Source of the DNA: Acidobacteriaceae bacterium
GTDB taxonomy: Bacteria > Acidobacteriota > Terriglobia > Terriglobales > Acidobacteriaceae
Length of the DNA stretch: 14,948 bases
Assembly (NCBI GenBank): GCA_003165455.1
Contig: PLUJ01000224.1
Coordinates: 319-15,266, forward strand
Direction: 5' to 3'
Shown one piece after another: positions 1 to 5,721 of this stretch. The position numbers and the translations under genes were made by a program. Numbering within the stretch: the first letter of the stretch is position 1; each line of letters starts with the position of its first letter. The notes beneath the pieces were generated by a model that saw only the letters and a program-made list of their open reading frames with translations, was not told the origin of the DNA and searched no databases.

Positions 1-190
1 TCTTGCTGAGTTGCTCGTCGCGAAGAAGGGCAAGTTCGGCCTCAGGGTCTCGCTCGGGAGCCTTTTGGACGTTGGCAAGGCGATCTTTGATCAGGCGGGC
101 GCGGGCGTTCCGCTGATCGAACAGCGAACCCGCGGCAAATGCCGCCAGCGCTACGACGAGGAACACGATAAGTGCGATCAACGCCGACAT
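1..190 (-). CDS. tadB: TadB, Tad pilus inner-membrane platform protein (partial, N-terminus only)
   Basis: TadB and TadC form the inner-membrane platform on which the CpaF/TadA ATPase drives Flp pilus assembly. Only the first 63 codons are in the window; the rest lies off the left edge. The start ATG is at 188-190 on the minus strand. The peptide opens with MSALIALIVFLVV and continues as one hydrophobic helix to about residue 22. A charged cytoplasmic stretch follows (FDQRNARARLIKDRL, then an acidic EPEAEL-like part), which is the usual TadB layout. It lies 85 bp downstream of cpaF on the same strand, the standard place for tadB. A modest AAAAGG ribosome binding site lies about 8 bases before the start. 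The call rests on topology and position, because the diagnostic T2SSF domain is outside the window. Confidence 0.8.
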   Translation of the reverse strand, partial: MSALIALIVFLVVALAAFAAGSLFDQRNARARLIKDRLANVQKAPERDPEAELALLRDEQLSK

Positions 191-275
191 GGTGAAGGCC
201 TTTTATTTTCTATGCGACTGACTTCTTCCGCTGAAGCAACTCGTCCAACTATCACAAATCCGCAAAAGCCTTGGT

Positions 276-1571
276 TCAGATCTCGGTCCTCGAATCGAAC
301 AAAGCCGCGCGCAAGCGGCCACCATAGGTCGCTAGACGTTCCGCGAACTTGGGTCGAATTCCCGTGGCACGGAAGGTGCCGCGAACCTTTCCGGCCTCGT
401 CGATGCCGCGCCGCTCGAACACAAAAATATCCTGCATCATAATGACATCGCCTTCCATGCCGGTAACTTCCGAAACGGCAATTACTTTTCGGGTGCCGTC
501 TGACAAGCGTGCGATCTGCACAACCGCATGAATCGCGGAGGCGATCTGATGGCGTACGGCGCGCTCGGGAATGTTCAAATTCGCCATGGAAACCATGTTC
601 TCGACTCGAGCCAGCGCATCGCGGGCGGAATTTGCGTGAACCGTGGTCAATGAGCCCTCGTGGCCCGTGTTCATGGCCTGGAGCATATCGAAGGCTTCTT
701 CGCCGCGGACTTCACCCACGATGATGCGGTCAGGGCGCATGCGCAAACTATTGATGACTAACTGCCGCATGCGGACCGCGCCTTTACCTTCAATGTTTGG
801 CGCGCGGGTCTCGAGGCGGACGATGTGCTCTTGCTTGAGTTGAAGTTCGGCGGCATCTTCGATAGTGACAATGCGTTCGACGTTGGGAATGTACCCGGAG
901 AGCACATTGAGAAGCGTGGTTTTGCCTGCGCCGGTGCCCCCAGAGATGAGAAGATTCAAGCGTCCCTTCACCATGGTCGAGAGCAGTTCGAGCATGGGTT
1001 CGGTCAAGGTTTGATTCTCGATCATGTTTCGGGCAGTGACCGGATCACGTCCGAATCGACGAATCGAGAGGCAAGCGCCGTCAAGGGCGAGCGGAGGAAT
1101 GATTGCGTTGACGCGCGAGCCGTCAGGCAGGCGGGCGTCCACCATGGGCGAAGATTCATCGACGCGGCGTCCCACGCGGGAGACGATGCGCTCGATGATC
1201 TGCATGAGGTGCTGATTATCTTTAAAGGAGAGTCCTGTAAGTTCGAGCTTGCCCGCGCGCTCGATATAGACTTTGTCGAAACGATTCACCAGAATGTCGG
1301 AGATGGTGTGATCTTTCAGCAGAGGCTCGAGCGGGCCGAGGCCGAAGATCTCATCGAGGATTTCGCGAGAAAGGCGTTCGCGTTCGGCAAAGCTGAGTGG
1401 GACAATCTCATTGTTAACCGAATTGCGAATGAGAATAAGAACTTCTTCGCGCGCGCTGTCGCCATTGGAGCGGCCGAGTTTTTCGAGGTCGAGGCGGTCG
1501 AGGATCTTGCGATGCAGGTCGGACTTTACCTGCTGGTATTCGCTACGCTCGAAGGCTTGTAGATTCGCCAT
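276..1571 (-). CDS. cpaF: CpaF/TadA, Tad pilus assembly ATPase
   Basis: This is the cytoplasmic hexameric secretion ATPase (VirB11/GspE superfamily) that powers Flp pilus extension. The 431 aa length is typical for CpaF. Visible motifs in order are: an N-terminal helical domain with FGLGPLEPLL (76-85) and ISDILVN (90-96); Walker A GGTGAGKTT (211-219); the Asp box TIEDAAEL (236-243); Walker B-region RIIVGEVRGEE (282-292); and the His box TGHEGSLTTVHANS (302-315). All catalytic positions look intact. It follows cpaE by 22 bp and precedes tadB by 85 bp, so it is an operon member. No convincing Shine-Dalgarno sequence precedes its ATG, so translation may depend on coupling to cpaE; that is inference. 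The tail after residue 395 is ordinary for the family. The only real alternative would be another VirB11-like ATPase, which the Tad neighbours exclude. Confidence 0.97.
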   Translation of the reverse strand: MANLQAFERSEYQQVKSDLHRKILDRLDLEKLGRSNGDSAREEVLILIRNSVNNEIVPLSFAERERLSREILDEIFGLGPLEPLLKDHTISDILVNRFDKVYIERAGKLELTGLSFKDNQHLMQIIERIVSRVGRRVDESSPMVDARLPDGSRVNAIIPPLALDGACLSIRRFGRDPVTARNMIENQTLTEPMLELLSTMVKGRLNLLISGGTGAGKTTLLNVLSGYIPNVERIVTIEDAAELQLKQEHIVRLETRAPNIEGKGAVRMRQLVINSLRMRPDRIIVGEVRGEEAFDMLQAMNTGHEGSLTTVHANSARDALARVENMVSMANLNIPERAVRHQIASAIHAVVQIARLSDGTRKVIAVSEVTGMEGDVIMMQDIFVFERRGIDEAGKVRGTFRATGIRPKFAERLATYGGRLRAALFDSRTEI

Positions 1572-1593
1572 AAATCGTTATACGGCTCTCGCG

Positions 1594-2766
1594 TTACACG
1601 GTCTTAAACAATGACCAGGCAGCGCGTTTTACATCGACGTCATTGCGAGTGAGTTCTTGCGCCAAACCCGAAAAGCAACGAGCAATCTCAGTATGGCTCT
1701 GCTCCATCACGGGTGATCCCCGGTCGATGGCGGAAGAGATAGCGAAGTATTGATTGGGAACACGCCAAAGCAATTTTACGCCAGCGGCAGTCTCCGCATC
1801 GGACTCGCTAAAACCGGGAACTTTTCGAAAGCGATTAAGGACGAGACGCAATCGTTCACGGTTTCCGGATTCTCCCAGATAATGTTGGACGCGAGCCGCG
1901 CTCCATAGGGATGCGACGTCAGTGCAGGCGACTAATAGCACGCATTCCGACAAATTCGCCACCAGGCGGCTGGCAGCGTCAAGCCGAGAGGAGTTGTCGA
2001 CGACCACATATTTGTAATGGCCGACCAGCATGTCGAACAAGCGGACGAATTCAGTATTTGAGGGTTCAATCGACGCAGGCGCGTTTGTTCCGGCAAGCAG
2101 TTGCAATCCGCCGCTATGGCGGGTCATGAAACTCTCGAGCAACGAACTGTCCATACGGTGCAAATTGCGGGTCGCGTCGGAGATGTTAAACAAAGGCTTA
2201 AGGTTGAGATGAAGCGAGGTATGGCCAAGCGGAGCAAGATCAACCAGCGCAGTCTGTCCGTAGGCCGATTGCAATGCGAGGGCGAGATTGACGGCTACCG
2301 TGGTTGCCCCACTGCCGCCCTTCGCGTTGACCACGGAGAAAATCTTACCTCGGGAACCCTCTTTTTGAACTCGGCGTTGGGAGGTGCTGAGGCGGACAAA
2401 GGCTTCGAGCAGATCTGTGGTGGTGGTGGGCCTCTCTATGAATTCACGGGCCCCGGCACGCATGACGCTGACGATTAATTGCGGCTGGCTCAAGCTACCA
2501 ATGGCGAACACGGCCGAATCCGGCAATTCCTGGCGAAGCAGTTCAATGGCGCGCATGGCCGGACTGTGGCTATCGGAAGGGATATCAACCAGCAAAACTT
2601 CAGGGGCTGCGGCTTGCACCCGGCGCATGACGGGGTCCGCGGCGGCCACGGGGAAAGTGGCGCAGCTATGGACGGTGCGCGCTACGCTGGTGCCATCGAC
2701 CAGCACCTGGAGCATGGTGCGCTGCTCGCTATCTGTTGCTACGATTACCACCGAAAGCTCGGGCAT
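1594..2766 (-). CDS. cpaE: CpaE/TadZ, Tad pilus localisation protein (receiver-like domain plus atypical MinD/ParA-like ATPase domain)
   Basis: CpaE/TadZ proteins are thought to mark the cell site or pole where the Tad machine assembles. The 390 aa protein has two parts. Residues 4-125 look like a response-regulator receiver fold: D12 near the first strand, D61 in VLLVDIP at the phospho-acceptor position, and R112-P in place of the usual Lys-Pro. Residues 140-375 are a MinD/ParA-like domain with KGGSGATT (149-156), LVDLAPLG (174-181) and VVVDNSS (254-260). The P-loop lysine that normally follows the last glycine is alanine (A154), as in known atypical TadZ Walker motifs, so ATP hydrolysis may be weak or absent. 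It sits between cpaC and cpaF. An AGGAG ribosome binding site lies about 10 bases upstream of the ATG. Confidence 0.92.
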   Translation of the reverse strand: MPELSVVIVATDSEQRTMLQVLVDGTSVARTVHSCATFPVAAADPVMRRVQAAAPEVLLVDIPSDSHSPAMRAIELLRQELPDSAVFAIGSLSQPQLIVSVMRAGAREFIERPTTTTDLLEAFVRLSTSQRRVQKEGSRGKIFSVVNAKGGSGATTVAVNLALALQSAYGQTALVDLAPLGHTSLHLNLKPLFNISDATRNLHRMDSSLLESFMTRHSGGLQLLAGTNAPASIEPSNTEFVRLFDMLVGHYKYVVVDNSSRLDAASRLVANLSECVLLVACTDVASLWSAARVQHYLGESGNRERLRLVLNRFRKVPGFSESDAETAAGVKLLWRVPNQYFAISSAIDRGSPVMEQSHTEIARCFSGLAQELTRNDVDVKRAAWSLFKTV

Positions 2767-2802
2767 AACCGTTACTTCTCCTGCTGATCCAATACGATCC
2801 TG

Positions 2803-2831
2803 GCTCCGAACATCGCCGGGCGAATCGGAGC
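2803..2831 (-). other. Nested hairpin between cpaC and cpaE
   Basis: GCTCCGA (2803-2809) and TCGGAGC (2825-2831) form a perfect 7 bp outer stem. Inside it TCGC (2813-2816) pairs with GCGA (2820-2823) around CGG. It lies in the 107 bp spacer between the secretin and cpaE genes. No T-run follows on the minus strand, so it is not a normal intrinsic terminator. An mRNA-processing or stability role is possible but unproven. Confidence 0.45.
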
Positions 2832-2873
2832 GCTATAGGCTGAGTGTACCGCCTCCGGCTGCTGCCGCGGGGT

Positions 2874-4331
2874 TTACTTACCCGAAGGTTTTATTCCGGA
2901 TTTATTGCCGTCAAACTTGTCTTTGTCCATAAACGGCTGCGGATTTTTCGGTCCCGCCGGCTCTTGGCTGCTGGGCGAAATCCGATGAACTGTGCAAAGC
3001 ACCATCAGTTCGGAGTTGCTTTTTTGAGTGCTCTTGCTCTTGAAAAAGGCGCCTAAGATCGGAATATCGCCCAGCCCTGGAACTTTGTTCCAAATGTCGG
3101 TGACGCGATTGTCGATTAAGCCGGCAATGACGAAGCTTTGCCCGTCAACCAATTCGAACTCGGTCTCCGCTTTTCGCGTGCTCAGTGCGGGTACGGTGAA
3201 TCCGGAAATCGTGAGCGCGTTTGAATAATCGAGGGTGCTAACCTCCGGCGCCACCAGCAGATGAATATTTCCGTTTGGCATGATCACAGGGGTGAAGTCG
3301 AGTTTCACTCCGTAATCCTTGAAGGAGATAGTGACGGCGGTGAATCCCTGTCCCGGTTGTACGATCGGAAAAGGGAACTGCCCGCCGGCGAGAAAACTGG
3401 CTTTCTTTCCATTCACGGCAACGAGGTTTGGCTCGGCCAAAATCTGCAAAAGGCTTTTGTTCTGCAAGGCCTCGATTACCGCACCCATGTGGATGTCTGG
3501 ACGAAATAAGAAAAGATTAAGGACGTTGCTAACTGTTTGGTTCGCCGAAAAAGGGCCACTCGCTCCTGTGGTCTGGCTAATGCTTTCCGAGCCGAATCCG
3601 CCATATTGGCCGGTGGTGGTGCTTCCAATGGTATTGCCGGCGCCCGTAGAGAATAGATTGGCGCCCAGCTGAGTGAGGGCGGTGCGATCGACTTCGGCAA
3701 ACTTCACTTCAAGCAAAACTTCCTGGGAGCCGACGGGCCCGAACGTGAGAACGTTCACGACATTCTTGGAATATGCGGAAGCGAGTTCTCCAGCTCTTTT
3801 TGCAACATCTTCGGTAGTGACGTGGCCCGAGAGGACGATGGCCGACCGGGATGGGGTAACGGAGATTTGTTCTTCCGGGAAAACGCGATGCTCTTCCTGG
3901 GCGCAGGCGCTGACATCGACATCGACTCTAAGGTCGAAGCTGCGAGAACGTTCGTTCTCGTCCCAGATGAGTAAAGAAACTTCGCCCGGCGCCCGTCCAT
4001 GGACGAGAATCTGCGTGGGCGTAATTACAGTCGCATAAGCAACCGATGGGTCCGTAACTGAAATACGCTTTAGGCGCTCTGTGGTGTTGATCAGAAGAGA
4101 CTTGTCGACCATCACGCGCAGTGGGGCCGCGCCCTCTGGCTGCGCATTTTGAACCGGGAGTGTGGTTTGAGGACCGGCAAGTGCCTGGTCTTTGGTCGCA
4201 TCTGCACTTTGAACTTGAGCAAGTATGGTGAGCGGGGCGACGGGTTCCTGAACAAACGAATTGGCCGAAAAAACAACGGTCGCCAAGAGCGGCAGTGCAA
4301 CCGCGATTAAGAGCCTGGTGCAAAACTTCAT
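2874..4331 (-). CDS. cpaC: CpaC/RcpA, Tad pilus outer-membrane secretin
   Basis: This is the secretin that forms the outer-membrane channel for the Flp pilus. I start it at the ATG at 4329-4331 (485 aa), because GGAGAGG lies 9 bases upstream. A TTG six codons earlier overlaps that ribosome binding site and is unlikely. Residues 1-23 form a Sec signal peptide (MKFCTRLLIAVALPLL then a small-residue end), and a Pro/Gln/Ala-rich linker follows. Residues about 71-140 match the pilus-secretin N-terminal domain. Residues about 148-200 look like a BON domain (IVLSGHVTTEDVAKRA). Residues about 203-452 are the secretin beta domain with the signature VPGLGDIPILGAFF (417-430). A Gly/Ser/Thr-rich insert (229-266) probably corresponds to the gate region. 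The charged Pro/Lys-rich tail (455-485) is variable. It follows cpaB by 72 bp. Confidence 0.95.
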   Translation of the reverse strand: MKFCTRLLIAVALPLLATVVFSANSFVQEPVAPLTILAQVQSADATKDQALAGPQTTLPVQNAQPEGAAPLRVMVDKSLLINTTERLKRISVTDPSVAYATVITPTQILVHGRAPGEVSLLIWDENERSRSFDLRVDVDVSACAQEEHRVFPEEQISVTPSRSAIVLSGHVTTEDVAKRAGELASAYSKNVVNVLTFGPVGSQEVLLEVKFAEVDRTALTQLGANLFSTGAGNTIGSTTTGQYGGFGSESISQTTGASGPFSANQTVSNVLNLFLFRPDIHMGAVIEALQNKSLLQILAEPNLVAVNGKKASFLAGGQFPFPIVQPGQGFTAVTISFKDYGVKLDFTPVIMPNGNIHLLVAPEVSTLDYSNALTISGFTVPALSTRKAETEFELVDGQSFVIAGLIDNRVTDIWNKVPGLGDIPILGAFFKSKSTQKSNSELMVLCTVHRISPSSQEPAGPKNPQPFMDKDKFDGNKSGIKPSGK

Positions 4332-4340
4332 CGTGTGATT

Positions 4341-4347
4341 CCTCTCC
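4341..4347 (-). promoter_or_regulatory. Ribosome binding site that sets the cpaC start
   Basis: GGAGAGG on the minus strand lies 9 bases before the ATG at 4329-4331. It argues against the upstream in-frame TTG at 4347-4349, which overlaps it. Confidence 0.8.
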
Positions 4348-4403
4348 AAATGAGGAAACTTGCAAATTCTAGTAGTGTGAGACGTGAAGGTCGACTTTCC
4401 TAA

Positions 4404-5270
4404 CTATTTTGAATCTTCGCAACCCTGATCCGTGCACTTGACCGTGTCAGGCTTTTTGTCGCCCTGATAAACCTCGACACTGAGCACCGAAGGCGGAGGA
4501 GCCGACGGCTGGATTTTCTGCTGCTTGACTGGGTGCACATGCACCGGCGGCGCGGCAACCGGAGTGCCCCCTTTGTATAAACCCTTGGCATTTGCGGCAG
4601 TCACTTCGTCCTGCTGAGTATCGAGAGGATTCCGCAAGGCGAGTTGAATGTGACCTTCGTTGCTGGCCAGAGTAAGGCGTTCGGCATCGTCGGGCGATAC
4701 CAGAAGCGTAATCACAGGAGTGGTTTGTGCTTCTCCTGCAGCATTGCGCTCCAAGGTATGGCCGGACGCTATGACGGCAACATTCTGCAGGACTGTGGTG
4801 GTTTGGCTCTCGGTGCTGCCATTGGGCGTCCCGGTAAGGAGCACGTCGACGCGGGTTCCGGGGCCGACGAACCCGGCGACGGAAACGACTTCATTCACAC
4901 GGACGGAAACCGCCCGCATTCCAGGAGGAATCAGAGAAGGTAGTCCGGAGCCGGCATTCTCCGGGGCCAACTTGCTGGGCAAAATGAATTCGCCCTTGGC
5001 GATCGGCAGAATGACGCCGCGGCCCATCACCTGAGACCGTTTACTCGGCGTTCCTGAGGGCAAAGAGGACGCGGGGTATTTGACGAGGCGAACATCGTGC
5101 TCTTCGATTCTGGCGCCGACCTGGATATCGTTCGCGGCCACAACTACATCCACGCCGGGTTCTCCGGTGGACGAACTGCGCCCCTGCAGATTTTTGTAGA
5201 CGAAGAGGCTGACAAAAGCTCCCAAAGCCAGAGCCACCGCCCCAATCATCAACAAACGCGTACGATTCAT
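4404..5270 (-). CDS. cpaB: CpaB/RcpC, Tad pilus periplasmic assembly protein (SAF domain)
   Basis: CpaB/RcpC is an inner-membrane-anchored periplasmic protein that works with the secretin in Flp pilus biogenesis. In this 288 aa protein, residues 5-26 are a membrane anchor. Residues about 41-103 are a SAF domain (VDVVVAANDIQVGARI, then VMGRGVILPIAKGEFI). Residues about 112-215 are the RcpC/CpaB domain with IPPGMRAVSVRVNEVVSVAGFV and PGTRVDVLLTG. A Pro/His/Gln-rich linker (237-262) leads to the conserved end strand VEVYQGDKK (265-273). The last 11 residues carry two cysteines (C279, C284). CGGAG lies 5 bases before the ATG. It is the second gene of the operon, 72 bp after flp, with two small hairpins in the spacer. 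CpaB directly ahead of CpaC is the usual Tad order. Confidence 0.93.
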   Translation of the reverse strand: MNRTRLLMIGAVALALGAFVSLFVYKNLQGRSSSTGEPGVDVVVAANDIQVGARIEEHDVRLVKYPASSLPSGTPSKRSQVMGRGVILPIAKGEFILPSKLAPENAGSGLPSLIPPGMRAVSVRVNEVVSVAGFVGPGTRVDVLLTGTPNGSTESQTTTVLQNVAVIASGHTLERNAAGEAQTTPVITLLVSPDDAERLTLASNEGHIQLALRNPLDTQQDEVTAANAKGLYKGGTPVAAPPVHVHPVKQQKIQPSAPPPSVLSVEVYQGDKKPDTVKCTDQGCEDSK

Positions 5271-5286
5271 AGCACTCCGTTAAACA

Positions 5287-5326
5287 GGCAGAAACCTGCC
5301 CGCGACATTCCGCAGAATGGTGCGCG
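5287..5326 (-). other. Two intercistronic hairpins between flp and cpaB
   Basis: The 72 bp spacer holds two perfect 5 bp inverted repeats. One is CATTC (5306-5310) with GAATG (5315-5319) around CGCA; it may be extended by CGCG (5301-5304) pairing with 5323-5326. The other is GGCAG (5287-5291) with CTGCC (5296-5300) around AAAC. On the transcript the latter is followed by UGUUU, so partial termination or 3'-end protection of the flp message is possible. The uridine run is too short to call a real terminator. Confidence 0.45.
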
Positions 5327-5342
5327 CGACTCGCCCAAATTA

Positions 5343-5504
5343 CTATTGAATGGAACTGGCCACGTTTGAAAAGACGGTATTTGCGTTAGTTCCGATTAGC
5401 TTGATTGTGCCGACAACGATAACAAGAATGACAGCGAGCATGACGGCGTATTCCGCGATGTCCTGCCCCTCATCGTCATGCCAAAGTCTGTAGAGATGCT
5501 GCAT
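5343..5504 (-). CDS. flp: Flp-type (type IVb) major prepilin, 53 aa
   Basis: This is the subunit of the Flp pilus, made as a prepilin and processed by a TadV/CpaA peptidase. Reading the minus strand from the ATG at 5502-5504 gives a 53 aa protein that ends in TAG at 5343-5345. Residues 1-13 are a short polar leader ending in DDEG. The predicted cut is G13/Q14. The mature start QDIAEYAV has the diagnostic Glu at +5 and Tyr at +6. One hydrophobic helix runs from about 20 to 37, and a short polar tail ends in NVASSIQ. A strong AGGAGG lies 9 bases before the ATG, as expected for an abundant protein. It is the first gene of the Tad operon. Only one pilin copy is present in the window. Confidence 0.95.
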   Translation of the reverse strand: MQHLYRLWHDDEGQDIAEYAVMLAVILVIVVGTIKLIGTNANTVFSNVASSIQ

Positions 5505-5510
5505 AGTCTT

Positions 5511-5583
5511 TCCCCTCCTGAATGAACTTGCTTACGCTAATGCTCGGACAGAACGGCCGCAACCTCCGGGGATCAAGTTCCCC
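5511..5583 (-). promoter_or_regulatory. Possible structured leader RNA of flp
   Basis: On the minus-strand transcript, GGGGA (5583-5579) can pair with UCCCC (5572-5568) across the six-base loop ACUUGA. The same UCCCC could instead pair with the second GGGGA (5515-5511), which overlaps the end of the ribosome binding site. GAACUUG (5580-5574), which overlaps the first arm and loop, is the exact complement of CAAGUUC (5530-5524), four bases before AGGAGG. These pairings are seen directly. That they regulate pilin translation is inference, and short complementary runs of this length can arise by chance. Confidence 0.35.
5514..5519 (-). promoter_or_regulatory. Strong ribosome binding site of flp
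   Basis: AGGAGG on the minus strand, continuing into GGGGA, ends 9 bases before the flp ATG. It supports the choice of start for this small gene. It also falls inside a leader stretch with possible competing base pairing. Confidence 0.85.
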
Positions 5584-5649
5584 TCATTACACTCAGTTTA
5601 CGGAGGATAGACCAGAATATAAACCATAATAGCGCCGAAGTTACCAAAG

Positions 5650-5677
5650 AGTGTAATAAATTGCATACTGGTGTAAA
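5650..5677 (-). promoter_or_regulatory. Candidate sigma-70-type promoter for the Tad operon
   Basis: On the minus strand, TTTACA (5677-5672) and TACACT (5655-5650) are separated by 16 bases in an AT-rich stretch ahead of flp. Initiation here would give a leader of roughly 140 bases. Both boxes deviate from consensus, so this is only a candidate. It overlaps the GTGTAA repeats described in the findings. Confidence 0.3.
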
Positions 5678-5721
5678 TAGTGAAATTCGAGGCAGCGACG
5701 CAATGAGTTGGGTCCTCGCCA

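Noticed and set aside
11..442. 143-codon plus-strand open frame at the left edge
   Set aside because: It is antisense to tadB and the end of cpaF. The translation is arginine-rich and low in recognisable structure.
825..1562. 245-codon open frame on the plus strand opposite cpaF
   Set aside because: It is antisense to cpaF, whose motifs are complete. The translation has no recognisable domain and is explained by codon bias of the real gene.
4332..4349. Longer cpaC start at TTG 4349
   Set aside because: It would overlap the GGAGAGG ribosome binding site that fits the ATG at 4331, and would put six charged or polar residues before the signal peptide.
5598..5666. 22-residue hydrophobic micro-ORF upstream of flp on the minus strand (MQFITLFGNF...)
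   Set aside because: It has no ribosome binding site, lies in an AT-rich promoter stretch and overlaps the candidate -10 box. Hydrophobicity is expected from T-rich sequence.
5505..5720. c-di-GMP (GEMM) riboswitch ahead of the Tad operon
   Set aside because: I looked for the conserved GEMM core bases on the minus strand and did not see them. The leader shows only simple inverted repeats.
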